From Alternaria dauci (Eukaryota > Ascomycota > Dothideomycetes > Pleosporales > Pleosporaceae): a stretch of 64,000 nucleotides of DNA. Where the stretch lies: contig NC_091273.1 in assembly GCF_042100115.1 (NCBI RefSeq), positions 2,294,001 to 2,358,000 on the forward strand, written 5' to 3'. The position numbers and the translations under genes are program-made. The stretch's first letter is position 1; every line of letters begins with the position of its first letter. The notes below the pieces were generated by a model that worked only from the letters and a program-made list of their open reading frames with translations, had not been told where the DNA came from and made no database searches. Below are positions 23,379-34,412 of this stretch, one piece after another.

Positions 23379-23679
23379 TGTATATGCTACATTAAATACG
23401 TACATCTATTGCACCTGCGGAGGTGTCTGACTAGCTTCTAGGCATTACTTTTTTGAACACCGTCGTGACATGACCGAATATCTAAGCCAACTGAAAGGAA
23501 AGGAAGAAACCGAAGGGTATTCGCAACTGCCGAAAGACAACCAAATGGGCCTAATCCAAGACCAGTGAACACCAGACCAGAGCACCACTATCTTGCTCCA
23601 TCATCATCAAACCGTACCTGTAAAACATCGACGCTAAAGTGAAGAGTGGAACAAAAGAAAAATAGGTCGCGTAGGACCC
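23379..23679. other. Convergent 3' intergenic region after cnxE
   Basis: About 300 bp between convergent stop codons. It is presumably overlapping 3' UTR. Nothing else is seen. Confidence 0.45.
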
Positions 23680-24542
23680 CTAATCCGAATCACTAGACTT
23701 GAGTTTTACCTCGTCCAGGAGCACACTGGTGAAAGACCCCGCGCTCGAAGCTAGCGCCTTTCGATACGCATTGGTCTGCGAGAACTGCTCCTCGTAGTGT
23801 TCCTTTAGCTTGCGCTGCCTCTTCTCCCTCTTGTACATCCAGTAGACAGTAGCAGCCAGGCCTGCTATAAGTATGCTGAATACGCCTGCAAGGGTGCCGC
23901 CGACTATTGCAGTCTCCCGCTTCTCTTTGGTGCATGTATGGGCAGCTAGTATGGTGGTGGCGGTGGTGGCGGTGGTGGCTTCAAAAGGGGTTCCGGTAGA
24001 GACTGAGGTTGCGACGACTTGTGCGGGAGCACTGGTCGCGGTCGGGGTTTGTAACTGGAGGGTAGCGCTGAATGTGGTAGTGACTTTTGGTGCCTTTGCG
24101 TTGTTGCAGCAGCTTTTTGTGTCGTCGGCGCTGCGGCAACAGTATTTCCCCGAGTCGCACGTCTGGAGTTGCCAAGCTTTTACTGGCTTGAGACCGTTCA
24201 AGTCGTCAGAAACTGTAGTGTGTTAGTCAGTTCAAGAACGAAAATGGCAGACATTCGTGACATACCACCAGGGCATATTTGCTGGCATGAAGCATCCTGT
24301 CCTGTCGAGTCTGTACAGCCTCTTGAAAAGATCATGCCAATCGACTTGTTCACTGTTCCCATACACAGCCCATTACTCATGCAAATATCGGTGGACGAGC
24401 AACAGCTGCTGTGCTCCGCGCTAGGGTTGCATGGCGTGTATGTACTGTCGAGGGCCGTACCGTCGACCGCGTAGCATTTCTGGCTGGCAGCGAGCGCAAC
24501 AAAGGCCGCGAAGACCGTCAGGAGGGACCGGCTCGACACCAT
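23680..24542 (-). CDS. Cys-rich single-pass cell-surface protein
   Basis: Two exons, 24542-24266 and 24212-23680, give 269 residues. A signal peptide (MVSSRSLLTVFAAFVALAAS) leads into a Cys-rich ectodomain with motifs such as SSCCSSTDICMSNGLC and CDSGKYCCRSADDTKSCC. A Thr/Ser/Ala stalk follows, then one membrane helix (AIVGGTLAGVFSILIAGLAA) and a basic cytosolic tail (YKREKRQRKLKEHYEE). This layout is common among fungal surface sensors and mucin-like proteins. The Cys pattern is not WSC or CFEM as far as I can tell. The start places the signal peptide correctly; an ATG seven codons upstream was rejected. Confidence 0.78.
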
Positions 24543-26234
24543 ATTAGAAAAGACAGTGTGCAAGAAGTAAAGGAGTGACTGTTTGCAAAAGCAAAGGGAC
24601 GGAATTATTTGACGACGATGAGCGGTGGTGTAACTGCGAATATGGGCAACTATGGGTGTTTTAGACCATTAATGAATGCCATGCGAGAGTCGACAGGACA
24701 TGCAGGTCCATATTTAGTCTCAAGCCATATATCCGCAGTGTTATGCGGCGAAGCCCTGTGCAACTCTCTTCAGCTGGCAGAGCTCGTGGCGACAGGGTAG
24801 ACCCCGCCGACAGTTGAAACAGGACAATCAAACCCGGTCGTCGAGAGGCCCAGGGACCCGTATGCGGTAGGCTGGGGTGACGCAGCTAGCGACCAGTTCG
24901 ACGCAAGTGTACTCCTCTCGACTTTACAAGCAGTGGTACAAAGACGACAAAGTTAATCCGACAAGGCGCGACGGCGCTTGCTCCTTCACCTGCTCAAAGG
25001 GACACGCGCTTTCAGACCCACGTACACGATCGTGGCGCTTGCTGATGCGCGCCGCGACTTTTGCTTTGTCTTACACCGACGGGTTGCTGATTGTGCTTTT
25101 TCTCGAGTTTAGCCGCACGGGGTAGGTAGAGAAGGACAACGAGCGCTTCACAGCAAATGATGGATTGGGGCGATGATACCAAGGGATGGCAGAAGGTTTG
25201 AGGTGCAAGACGTGGCATGCCACGTCTACCGTCTGATTGGCCAGTACAACCTCACAGATCCCTTTTCGGCTCGTACCTGCATCTCCACCATCGAACTCTC
25301 TTCCTCTCCCGATGCGACCATCACCGTTGACAACGGCGCCGCGACCGATCCGACCTGTCACTTTGCCTCGAGATGCTGGCAGAAGTCAATCGCGAGTTGT
25401 TCACTCGGTCAATACGTCGGACGTCATCAATTGGCCGAAGCAGAAACGACTCCGCGCACATCCACTGCCCCTCTCTATCAACCTCTGTCGGCATTACTCA
25501 GCGCAATGGCGTACTCGACCGTTGTCTCTCCTGACGGCGAGATGATCGCCCACCAGATCTCAATTCGCGTGTTCCCGGCACGTGCAGATCTGGGCACCCT
25601 TGGTTGCGGCACCAGCCACACGTTTTGCCTGTTGCTGCTGCCGGCAGGGACTCCGAGCGACCACGAACTACGTATGTTAATTTGCACACGGTATTCAGGA
25701 GCCTCATTTCTCGACATCTCATTGCCCATTGCCCAGTGCATATTGTCCATCGCACATCGCACAGTGCCCTTCACCCAGCGCCCATTGCTCAGTGCTGGTG
25801 CCCAATCTGTCGCTCACGTCATCTTACGACCACTTCCCTGGACCCTTTCGAGGTTTAGTCCATCTTGATGATCATTTCAGGCATTGCGACTTTGGCACCA
25901 ACGGCTATTCTGCACGACCGATTGATCAACAATGAAATCTGTATTAACGGAGGACTCCGAAGCCGCAATCGTCGCCCACGGTCCACGTCACGATCGTGGG
26001 GCGGAAGGAAGAAGCGTCAGCACCCTTAGCTCAGGCTGGGGTTACACGCCGCAACCCGCTTGGTCTACAAGCTCACTAGCAAGGCTACCGTCCGCGGACG
26101 CCAGAGGTCCGTCCGTGGTCAGACGCGAACACTGTAAGACGTGGTGTATTTCTCGAACTTTGCGGCCTCCGCGGTCCGTCTTCAGGCAGCGGTGTAGGTG
26201 ACTCGGCTGTCATACCAGGATATGGCCAGATACC
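24543..26234. other. Gene-free region of about 1.7 kb with several perfect palindromes
   Basis: No convincing gene. The longest open frame (about 25173-25868, plus) has no ordered domain pattern and overlaps open frames on the other strand. The region holds CACGATCGTG at 25025 and 25989, a 20-bp perfect palindrome at 25208-25227, CGTCCGCGGACG at 26089, and degenerate CCCATTGC/CAGTGC repeats at about 25721-25805. It includes the 5' flank of the surface-protein gene. Confidence 0.5.
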
Positions 26235-27467
26235 TTAGCTGTCAAGCTCTCTGAGTAAACCCTCTATCCTCGTAATCTGATTGTCCGGTCCACCGTCAAC
26301 AACCACCCATTCCAATAAACTCTCCTTGGCCATTTTTGCCCAAAATCTTGCGTCTGTTATCATCCCATGGCCCGCATAGACGTACGCCAGTCTCTCGTAG
26401 TCCTGGGCTAGCAGAGTCTCCAAGCCCTCCCTTTGAGCGATCTCCATCACCTCTTTTTCCCACGCTACGGTTTGTTGGGCGTCGTAAGTTTCCTCTGTCA
26501 AGCTCTCTAGCATCTTTCTTAGGTGAGCGAACCTAGCGCGGCGCTGGTCACTGGCTGCTATCTCGTGCTGCGAAGCAGTACAGAGGGGACATGTGCATCC
26601 AAAGTTCCAGCCTTTCTGGTACAGCGCCTGTCTGTCCGCATGTTTCAGGTCTATCCGACAGTAAGAGATGCCTATCTCCTCCCCAGCGGCGATATTCCGT
26701 TGGGCCTTGATTTCCATCGTCAACGTCTTCGGAACAAAGCGCGCATGTGCATTAGGTTGGCAGGCATGGTTGATTCGGGCGACAGCTGGGAAGAGACATA
26801 TGTAAGCGTCATCTGTATCACCATCGGCCAGTTGGCACGCAAAGGCGTTCGTCTTCATAATGTCCTCAACCTTACTACCCCCCAAGCTCTGGTCTAGGGC
26901 GAGCACCGAGGTCCGGTCTGCCTGAGGCAGTTGCTCGATGGCAGCACTAAAGAGGGCTTTGCCCTGTGAGCGCGTGACCTGCCTTGCAAACTGCGAGCTT
27001 GCGATGATGTAAGCCGAATCAAGCAGTATCCTTTCTCCCTTCTTGAAAGCTTTTGTAGTGACAAGGCCTTTGCCCTTACCCGGGAACGAGCGAACTATCA
27101 AGTCGCCATCATCGCTCCGGTCTTCTTCTCCCAGTGCTAGAAAGGCTGCAGATATCGCGTCTGCAGCGACAGGTGTCGCGATGATGCTCAAAGCATGACC
27201 ACCGCGCCGCTCGGACGTCGTGTACGCACAATATTTCTGGCCATCCCCTGAGGCACAAATTGGTTCGTGCGACCATAATGGACGCTGGAATGACTGTTCA
27301 TCTTGCGACAGTTGCAGTCCGTCTTTAGTGTCTACACACTGCTGTAACTGAAGCGGCAGCTGGGCATCGAAGTGTTGGGGCGCATTTGCGCACTGTGGTG
27401 ACGCAGAAACGCGCGACGCAAATGCGCATATGGCGAGTGGGATAACGAAAGTTTGTATATAAGCCAT
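26235..27467 (-). CDS. SET domain protein with an N-terminal signal peptide
   Basis: A single exon of 410 residues from the ATG at 27467. The first 25 residues (MAYIQTFVIPLAICAFASRV) look like a signal peptide. The SET domain lies at about 120-295. It opens with FPGKGKGLVTTKAFKKGERI and contains ARINHACQPNAHARF (NHxCxPN-type cofactor and knot motif) and EEIGISYCRIDL. A Cys-rich post-SET part (GWNFGCTCPLC) follows. Such proteins form a large fungal-specific SET family often predicted as secreted; substrates are unknown. The frame is open another 93 codons upstream, but using that start would bury the signal peptide. Confidence 0.85.
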   Translation of the reverse strand: MAYIQTFVIPLAICAFASRVSASPQCANAPQHFDAQLPLQLQQCVDTKDGLQLSQDEQSFQRPLWSHEPICASGDGQKYCAYTTSERRGGHALSIIATPVAADAISAAFLALGEEDRSDDGDLIVRSFPGKGKGLVTTKAFKKGERILLDSAYIIASSQFARQVTRSQGKALFSAAIEQLPQADRTSVLALDQSLGGSKVEDIMKTNAFACQLADGDTDDAYICLFPAVARINHACQPNAHARFVPKTLTMEIKAQRNIAAGEEIGISYCRIDLKHADRQALYQKGWNFGCTCPLCTASQHEIAASDQRRARFAHLRKMLESLTEETYDAQQTVAWEKEVMEIAQREGLETLLAQDYERLAYVYAGHGMITDARFWAKMAKESLLEWVVVDGGPDNQITRIEGLLRELDS

Positions 27468-29285
27468 GATATCAACTGGAAGTTGGCAGATTGCATCACG
27501 AAGAGCAGATGAGGTGTCTGTTTTTCTCCTGGCTCCTGTAACACTTCTGAAACCAAGACTGTCGGACAGCTGCGTCTTCGCACAGCATATTCGGCGATAC
27601 CTCAACACCTCGACACTCCGACTTGACGATGAACTACTTCCAACAGCCAGCCAGTTGCTCCCTGTCTGAATACTGCTTGCGCTGAAAAGGAGCAGGTTGA
27701 ATCGGACGCATGACTCGACAACAACCAGCAACCCGGATAGTGGCACGCCTCAAGCCTCGACAGAGCCACACTCACGCCCGTGCCACTCGAAACATGCCCA
27801 CACCACCACCTCGTTTTTTGATCACCAGGGTCTGTAGAACAGTGCACGCTATGCGGTTGATGCCGATGCGCTCAAGCCTGCGAATTTGCGCTCATCTCCA
27901 CCTGGCGCATCCTCGTCATACTCTGACGCGGTAGCACACGGCTGTCAGACTGCCGCTTGCCGTGCGACCACTACTGCCAGTGACACAAACCTCCATCCTG
28001 GAATGTCAGGCTGTATTATAGTTAAGGATACGAGGACCTGTTGAGGCAGTTACAGGTGACACCCCGACATCGACGAGGGATGAGCCTGGTTACTGAAAGG
28101 GGCATATTGAACCTGCTCGACCTGGCTTTGTAGCGCACCGGGATGGACCTTTATCGTGGGGAACACATATAGGGACTCGCGCATTTTGGCAATGGAGGGG
28201 AAGGTTTAGCAGCCGTCAACAAGTTACTCTATCCGTCGTTGGCGTTTGTTTAGAGCGAAGGCAATACAGCATGAGCGGTAGCTGATTTCGTAAAACACAG
28301 CATAAGCGCGTGAAGCAACAAGACCGGCGACACGCAGTGCTTCGAAGCAGTGTACTGTGCGGAAATGTGTTCCCGCCATCATTTTTCCCACCGCTTAATA
28401 GTCGTGTTGTACACCTAGATATGCTTCTACAAAAGTTAACACTTTCAGTCCTGCACTACGTCATGTGGCTTTATTGAGCGGGTCCATGTAGATACCTGTA
28501 CAAGCGTCTATTGGTTGCTGGTCACTGGTCACTGGTCACCTGAGCAAGTCTCACAACGAGGCTGGCATATGAATTGGTCCGAAATGTCCACTAGAGTATT
28601 TTTTGCAGTGTAAACGAGGCTGGCATACGTTCGTGTCAGCTTTCTTCTGCGGGCCAAGCCGGTGCTTCTCTTGCGTTGCTTCTTCCCTCAGAACACAGCG
28701 CTTAGCTTAGAACAAGGATACAAGGACAGGGCAAACTTGCTCGAGACAGACCACGTACATGCGACCAATGCGCACGTTGGCTGCGGGGTGAATAGTGCTT
28801 GTTTTTAGCTAGAGTATTTTATATGACATGGTGAAGTTGAGATGATGTTGCCAAGAACATACTGATAGTTTGACCACTAGACAAAAGAAACCAGCCCATC
28901 AATCAGGGGCTCTTCCGGCCAAGATGCCTCTGGCATCGTTTTGGAAACCCTCACAAAGGAAAAACGCCATGTATGCAAAACGGACAAGTTGAGACAAGCT
29001 GTCAAGGTATCGATCGAAGTCGAGTAAAACACAGAGATCAGACTGTCGAAACCTCAAAACTGGGCGAGGCCGAAGCAAGGGCGATTGCACTGAATCAGCC
29101 CAAATGTACACAAGTAACGAAATAGTTCCGGAGTAGCATGGTGCCTGCGAAAATAGCCAGGTGTGTTGCTGTCACCTCTCTCATGTAACGCCGTTGAAAA
29201 TGCAAATCTTTCATCCTGTTCCACCCACCCCTAACCTGGTGATATACCCTGGGGTACTCGCACAGAAGTAACCTTGTTTCGTGAA
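27468..29285. other. Gene-free region of about 1.8 kb with short direct repeats
   Basis: No coding exon is recognised. CTGGTCA is repeated three times at 28518-28538. A 15-bp direct repeat (AACGAGGCTGGCATA) occurs at 28555-28569 and 28613-28627. The right part should be the SYF1 3' UTR and the left part the SET gene promoter. Confidence 0.45.
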
Positions 29286-31805
29286 TCATAGGTCGTCGTC
29301 GTCCAGATTGATCGCGTCGGGATTCGCGGCGGCCTCTTCATCCTGCTTGATATTACCACCTTGAGGACCTGTGCTGGCGGCGACGAAGCCAGCTGGTGCA
29401 CGAGCCTGACGTTCGAGCGCAGCCATTGCATCTTCGCCAGCAGCGTCGGCGCCGTCGGAGTCTTCGTCGGCAGGTGCGCCATTCTGCTGGCCGCGGGCGA
29501 CAGCCTGGGACGCGATAAAGTTGACATCGGTGTTGTACTGGGCTTGGACACTGCGCTTGATGCGCAGCATCTCCTTATAGGTGTCCTCGTTGCCGTGCTG
29601 GACTTCGAACGCCTCCCACTTCTTCCAGAACTCGGGGCTTGTTCTCGGATCGCAGAACTGGCTGGCATGGCCATAGATGGCTCGGGCTCGGTCGATTTCT
29701 CCCAGTCGCCGCTCCATCTCGGCAAACTTGAGGCACATCTCTTTGGCTTCAGCATCGGGGAGGGCGGCAATGGCGCGCTCGTAGATTGGTCGCGTCGAGG
29801 TGAGACCGAAATTGGATGCTGACTTGGTGATGTAGAAGTTGAACATTTCCAGTCTGTCCTCGTCTGCGACGGCGCGTGTCGCACGCTCATAGATGCGCAT
29901 AGCGTGTCTGGCTAGGCCGCGGTCTTCCTCAAGCGCACCGTACATGAGGTAGAGCACCTTGGCAAACTTTGGTGGACAATCCTCGACAGCCTGCTCGAAC
30001 AGGTCTCGCAACCGCTCCATTCCGATCTTGCGATCCACAGCCTTGGTCAGGTACAGATTCCATATCTCGAAAGCGACAGGGTAGCTGAAGAGGTCGAGGC
30101 CGCGCTCGTACACTTTGAAGCAGTCTTCGTAGTATTTGTTCTCCTCGAGGAGGTTTGCATAGTTGACAATCGTCTGCGGCGTGGCGATGCGGAGCTCAAA
30201 GATTCTTTCGTAGACCTTCTTGGTCTCCTCCAGCGTGCTGACACTCTCGACGAGATCGACGTAGAAACTCCACAGCTTCCAGCTCTTGTGCACACGCTGC
30301 TGCGGCGACAGCGACTCATCAAAGTAGTCGACATTCGACCGCTTTGGCGCCTGCGTAGCCTTGGCCATGATGTCCACAGCCTTGTCGAAATTTTCATTGC
30401 GAAGCTCCATCTCGGCCCACTCGCACCACATCTCGGCCAGCTCGGAGACCGACTTGAAGGGTACCTTGACGGCCTTTTCCATGATCACACGAGCGGTCTT
30501 GAGGTCACCACCTGATTCGTATAGCTTGGCGTAGTTGGTCCAAAGCTCGTGAAACTTGCCCAGGGCCTTCTTCGGGTTGATTGCGGCGATGGCATCGGTG
30601 TAGGTCTGCACCACCTCTTTCTTGTTGTCGCCCCACAGTGCGACGCGCTTCTCCCATTCGATGACATTGTGCGGATTCTGTCTTAGCATGACATCGTTCA
30701 GCAGGAACGGCCGTCTCTGCATGAGCGATTCGAAGCGGACCATCCGGATGTCAAGGTCCGCGTCGGCAGCCTCATCGACCTGGCCCTTCTCCGACCGGGC
30801 AGCCGCCTCGTTGAGCTTGATTCCGATCATGGCCTCCTCGGCCTCCACGTACGTGTCGAAGACGACGGAGAAGTCGCGCACAGTCATGACAGTCGTCACA
30901 CCCTCCTCGAAGACATCGCGCGCTTTCTCGTACTCGCCCTTGTGCATCCAGTACCGTGCCAGGCCAACCCAGAGGATGCCCCGCTGGTCGGGGAACTTGG
31001 AGATGCCACTCTGGATGATCTTCTCGACGTCGATGCCGCTGTCGTCGCTCGTATCGATTTCCTTGGCGTGGTCAATCATCAGATCGATCATCTCGGTCCA
31101 AAACTGAAAGGGCCCTTTTGCCTCCTTGCTCTTGAAGCGCGGGTTGTTGAGAATCTCCATGTACTTCTTGACAGCTTCGGTGTACTTGCGCATGTCCTTG
31201 AGCAGCTCGATAAAGTCCTCGGCATCTTCGGGATGGATCTGCATGTAGCGACGCCAGATGCGGACGGCCGTCTCGCCCGACGCCGACGTCGCGAACGGTC
31301 GGTACAGGGCCCATATGCGGTTGTGCTGCGTCAGGGGAAGGGCGCGCAGTGCTCGGTCGAAGGTGCGGCGGGTCGTGGTAACGAGGGGCTGCTGCATCAG
31401 GAAGCTGAGGTACATTTCCCAAATGCGCGGCATCTTGTTGAGCAGCACGAGGGCGCGTTCGAAGAGGGCGTTGACCTTGACATAGTGGGGCGCGAACTTT
31501 GCCGGGTTCTTCTTGGACAGGTGCTTGGTGCGCAGCTCGAGGTACAGCTTCCACAGCTTGTACGAGCGCGGCAGCGTCGTGACGGCGCGCTCGAGCACAA
31601 AGGCCTGCTCGAGGATGCTGCCACGTGACTTTTTGAAGCCGTAGTAGTCGAGCCACGGCTTCACGCTGCCGGCGTTGCGCTGGATGTCCTGCTCGTACGC
31701 GACGTCCTGGTCGGTGATGAGGAAAAGGTCCGACGACGGCTCCATCTTCCGCTTGGTGGGCCGCGAGAGGCTCGCGGTGACGGTCCTGAGGAGTTCGCCG
31801 GGCAT
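29286..31805 (-). CDS. SYF1: Pre-mRNA splicing factor SYF1 (HAT-repeat protein)
   Basis: A single exon of 839 residues. HAT (half-a-TPR) repeats run through almost the whole protein, with typical W..Y/W..Y helices such as VKPWLDYYGFKKSRGS, LWKLYLELRTKHL, IWEMYLSFLMQQPLV and RIWALYRPFA. The N-terminus has DLFLITDQDVAYEQDIQRNA, a Syf1/XAB2 hallmark. The C-terminus is acidic (EEAAANPDAINLDDDDL). Syf1 is a scaffold of the Prp19/NTC complex in the active spliceosome; its human counterpart XAB2 also links to transcription-coupled repair. Length fits the family. It is head-to-head with VMA8. Confidence 0.97.
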   Translation of the reverse strand: MPGELLRTVTASLSRPTKRKMEPSSDLFLITDQDVAYEQDIQRNAGSVKPWLDYYGFKKSRGSILEQAFVLERAVTTLPRSYKLWKLYLELRTKHLSKKNPAKFAPHYVKVNALFERALVLLNKMPRIWEMYLSFLMQQPLVTTTRRTFDRALRALPLTQHNRIWALYRPFATSASGETAVRIWRRYMQIHPEDAEDFIELLKDMRKYTEAVKKYMEILNNPRFKSKEAKGPFQFWTEMIDLMIDHAKEIDTSDDSGIDVEKIIQSGISKFPDQRGILWVGLARYWMHKGEYEKARDVFEEGVTTVMTVRDFSVVFDTYVEAEEAMIGIKLNEAAARSEKGQVDEAADADLDIRMVRFESLMQRRPFLLNDVMLRQNPHNVIEWEKRVALWGDNKKEVVQTYTDAIAAINPKKALGKFHELWTNYAKLYESGGDLKTARVIMEKAVKVPFKSVSELAEMWCEWAEMELRNENFDKAVDIMAKATQAPKRSNVDYFDESLSPQQRVHKSWKLWSFYVDLVESVSTLEETKKVYERIFELRIATPQTIVNYANLLEENKYYEDCFKVYERGLDLFSYPVAFEIWNLYLTKAVDRKIGMERLRDLFEQAVEDCPPKFAKVLYLMYGALEEDRGLARHAMRIYERATRAVADEDRLEMFNFYITKSASNFGLTSTRPIYERAIAALPDAEAKEMCLKFAEMERRLGEIDRARAIYGHASQFCDPRTSPEFWKKWEAFEVQHGNEDTYKEMLRIKRSVQAQYNTDVNFIASQAVARGQQNGAPADEDSDGADAAGEDAMAALERQARAPAGFVAASTGPQGGNIKQDEEAAANPDAINLDDDDL

Positions 31806-32182
31806 GATTGCGCCAGAGCCAGGGCGTGTGTAGGCCCGCGGTGGGCACGAGGGCGATGGGATGCGGTGCTGGACGGCTGGGGGAGCGTGTCGCAGCGTTA
31901 AAGTTCTGAGGGAAGAGTGATGGAGTCCGAGCGGTCAGCGGTAGCCTGCAGCCAATAAGCAACGTGCATCCCGAAGACCCGCTCTGCACAGTTGGCAGGC
32001 GCGCGAGCACGGACCCGTCTCACATAGCTCCCCGGCATAGCTGCGTCACGTTCCGCTCGATTCACTCGTTGGATTGCGCACGCTGACTGGCTCCGAGACA
32101 CCTCCATCGCCGACGCATTGTCAGCCTCTATATCCGCTTGTCGCCCCCATAGCCTTCTCCGTAAACCGTTCGAGTCGCAAAC
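31806..32182. promoter_or_regulatory. Shared promoter of SYF1 and VMA8
   Basis: The divergent start codons are 377 bp apart. A CCAAT box occurs at 31952-31956 (GCAGCCAATAAG), a plausible HAP-complex site. Its function is inferred. Confidence 0.5.
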
Positions 32183-33174
32183 ATGTCTGGCAGCGGGGTA
32201 CGGCCAACCACAGCTATCCAATGCAGCAGCATGTACGGTGCTAACCCGACGCCCAGGCACGAGAGGCCGTCTTCGCGACACGGCAGTCGCTCGGTCTGAT
32301 GAAGAGCAAGCTCAAGGGCGCCCAGACCGGCCACGACCTGCTCAAGCGAAAGAGTGAAGCCCTGACCAAGTATGCACTCATCGTCTCCTCTGCCCTCCTC
32401 GAGCTTCGCTGACCGCATGCAGGCGTTTCCGAGGTACTACTGCGCCGTAGACCCCCCACCATGTGCCCGTGTAGCTGAAACCGTCTTAGAGATAACGCGC
32501 CGAATCGATGAGGCGAAGCGCAAGATGGGCCGCGTCATGCAGGTCGCTGCATTCTCCCTCGCCGAAGTCACCTACGCCGTCGGCGGCGACATTGGCTACC
32601 AGATCCAGGAGTCCGCAAAGCAGGCCCGCTTCCGCGTGCGGACAAAACAGGAGAACGTCTCTGGTGTCTTCCTCCCCCAGTTCGAGAGCTTCACCGTCGA
32701 GCAGAACAACGACTTTGCCTTGACGGGTCTGGGCAAGGGTGGCCAGCAAGTACAAAGATGCAGAGAGACGTATGCAAGGGCCGTGGAGACGCTGGTGGAG
32801 CTGGCCAGTCTGCAGACGGCCTTTGTTATATTGGACGAGGTTATCAAAGTGGTCAACCGCCGTGTAAACGCCATGTGGGTATCATCTCCTTCCAGACACT
32901 GCCAAAGCTAACAGCCAACAGCGAGCACGTCATCATCCCCCGCACCGAAAACACCATCAAGTACATCAACTCTGAGCTCGACGAGCTCGACCGCGAGGAA
33001 TTCTACCGCCTGAAGAAGGTGTCCAACAAGAAGCAAAAGGACGCTGCCGAGGAAGAAGCCGCACGAGTGGCGGCAAAGAAGGAGAACGAGGAGACCGAGA
33101 GTGAGGCGAGACAAGACGCTGCCGAGAGCAAGGACATGCTCGGCGACGAGGACAACGAGGACGTCATCTTCTGA
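32183..33174 (+). CDS. VMA8: V-type ATPase subunit D
   Basis: Five exons, 32183-32197, 32257-32369, 32423-32433, 32490-32874 and 32922-33174, give 258 residues. The protein begins MSGSGAREAVFATRQSLGLM and keeps MKSKLKGAQTGHDLLKRKSE, ITRRIDEAKRKMGRVMQVAA and IPRTENTIKYINSELDELDR, all diagnostic. Subunit D is the central rotor shaft of the V1 sector. Exon one is 15 bp and exon three is an 11-bp microexon that supplies the bases between TK and ITRR to give TKRFREITRR. Without it the frame breaks. The C-terminus is Lys/Glu rich and acidic. Confidence 0.95.
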
Positions 33175-33504
33175 GCAGTTGACAGACGCCTAGGAGGGCC
33201 TCTTGTAGTTTGCGCTGCGGCCCTGTGGGCAGTCTCGTTTCCTCGCAAGGACCAACTCGTCGTGTCCTCGCTTGAACTCTTGGGCCCTCCAGAATGCCGA
33301 CACAGCCTCCCCAGACCAGATTCCATATCCAGCCCAGTTCTGAGCGTCTTCTGCGAAGCTAAATAAGAGATAAGCATTATGTCATGTAGATGTGAAGACG
33401 GGCCTCAGGCGATAAGACTCCATTGTGCCAGCCTGTATCTGAAGAATGCCGAACGAGGTATCATAAACGCATAAATCCATAGCAATAAATCCATGTACAG
33501 TAAC
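33175..33504. other. Convergent 3' intergenic region between VMA8 and the U1A-like gene
   Basis: About 330 bp between stop codons. Presumed 3' UTRs; nothing further seen. Confidence 0.45.
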
Positions 33505-34412
33505 CTACTGTTGCCGCTGGTATGTGACCTTCATGGGCTTGCCCTCTGCGCCAATCGGCGTGTTGGCCGTCGCTTCTTTGGCTGTGATCGCAAACTGCTC
33601 GTTTTCGAATTCCGCAAAGGCCACGGCCCTGACCGAGACCAAACGCACTTCCTTGAAGCCTTCGAAGCGCTCGAATATCGTCGTAAGGTCCTCCTCGTCG
33701 ACGTCGCGGGGGATGTTCTGCAGGAAGAGCGTCTTGTTTGGCCGGACGTACTCGTCGGGCACGGCAGCCGCGCCAGTTTTGGCAGCGCGGGGCTTCTCTG
33801 CGGCGACGGGGTTGGCTTGCGCTTTCGCGTCTTCTTCGGCGCGCTTGAAGTCTGTACGGGTTAGTATTTGGACCGCGAGGGAGCAGGAGACGCGCACCCT
33901 TGAGTGTCAGCCGCTTGCGCTTGTGGTCCTCGAACAGCTCTGGCGCCTTCCGCTTGACCGTCTCGTCGCTGTGTGTCTTCGCCCTGTGCACCTTCATGAC
34001 CTTGCCGTACATCTCGAACCCGTTCATCTCCTCGACCGCCTCCAGCGCCGCCTTTTCGCTGTCAAACACAATGAACGCCTGGCCCTTGCGCTTCAGACTG
34101 CTCTTCGCGATCACGTCGAGGATCGGACCGTAGTATTGGAAGACGCGGGTCAACGCTTGCTTCATGGTGTCGATCTTAACGCGCTCCTCGAGGTTGTTGA
34201 CCTGGTGCTGTCAGCAGTCGCGCCACCGAGTGCAATGTGAGTGCGCTGCTGGCGCGCTCATGTCCAACTCACGTAGATTCTGGTTCTCCATTAGCATCAA
34301 GGGGACCTACCTTTTGGGCATGATCTTGCACTTACGTTTCAATGGGTACTGGGTATTTGCTGGGGTCTACGAGGCCGCCGCCCATTACTACGCCCTCCAT
34401 CTTGTCCGCCAT
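33505..34412 (-). CDS. U1A/U2B''-type snRNP protein with two RRMs
   Basis: Four exons, 34412-34336, 34279-34273, 34201-33898 and 33851-33505, give 244 residues. RRM1 (about 25-105) reads PIETIYVNNLEERVKIDTMK and has RNP1-like KGQAFIVF. A basic linker (VKRKAPELFEDHKRKRLTLK) and an Ala-rich segment lead to RRM2 (about 165-244) with KTLFLQNIPRDVDEEDLTTI and VAFAEFENEQFAITA. This is the spliceosomal U1A/U2B'' family (yeast Mud1, human SNRPA or SNRPB2). I cannot tell which orthologue. Exon two is only 7 bp, coding the end of Thr plus Ile-Tyr of the RNP2 strand. The third intron has a GTGCGC donor. Confidence 0.88.

Noticed and set aside
25173..25868. 231-codon plus-strand open frame in the palindrome region
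   Set aside because: No domain, signal peptide or splice pattern; composition looks random and open frames overlap on the opposite strand.
29361..31628. Several long plus-strand frames opposite SYF1
   Set aside because: They are antisense shadows of the HAT-repeat coding sequence.
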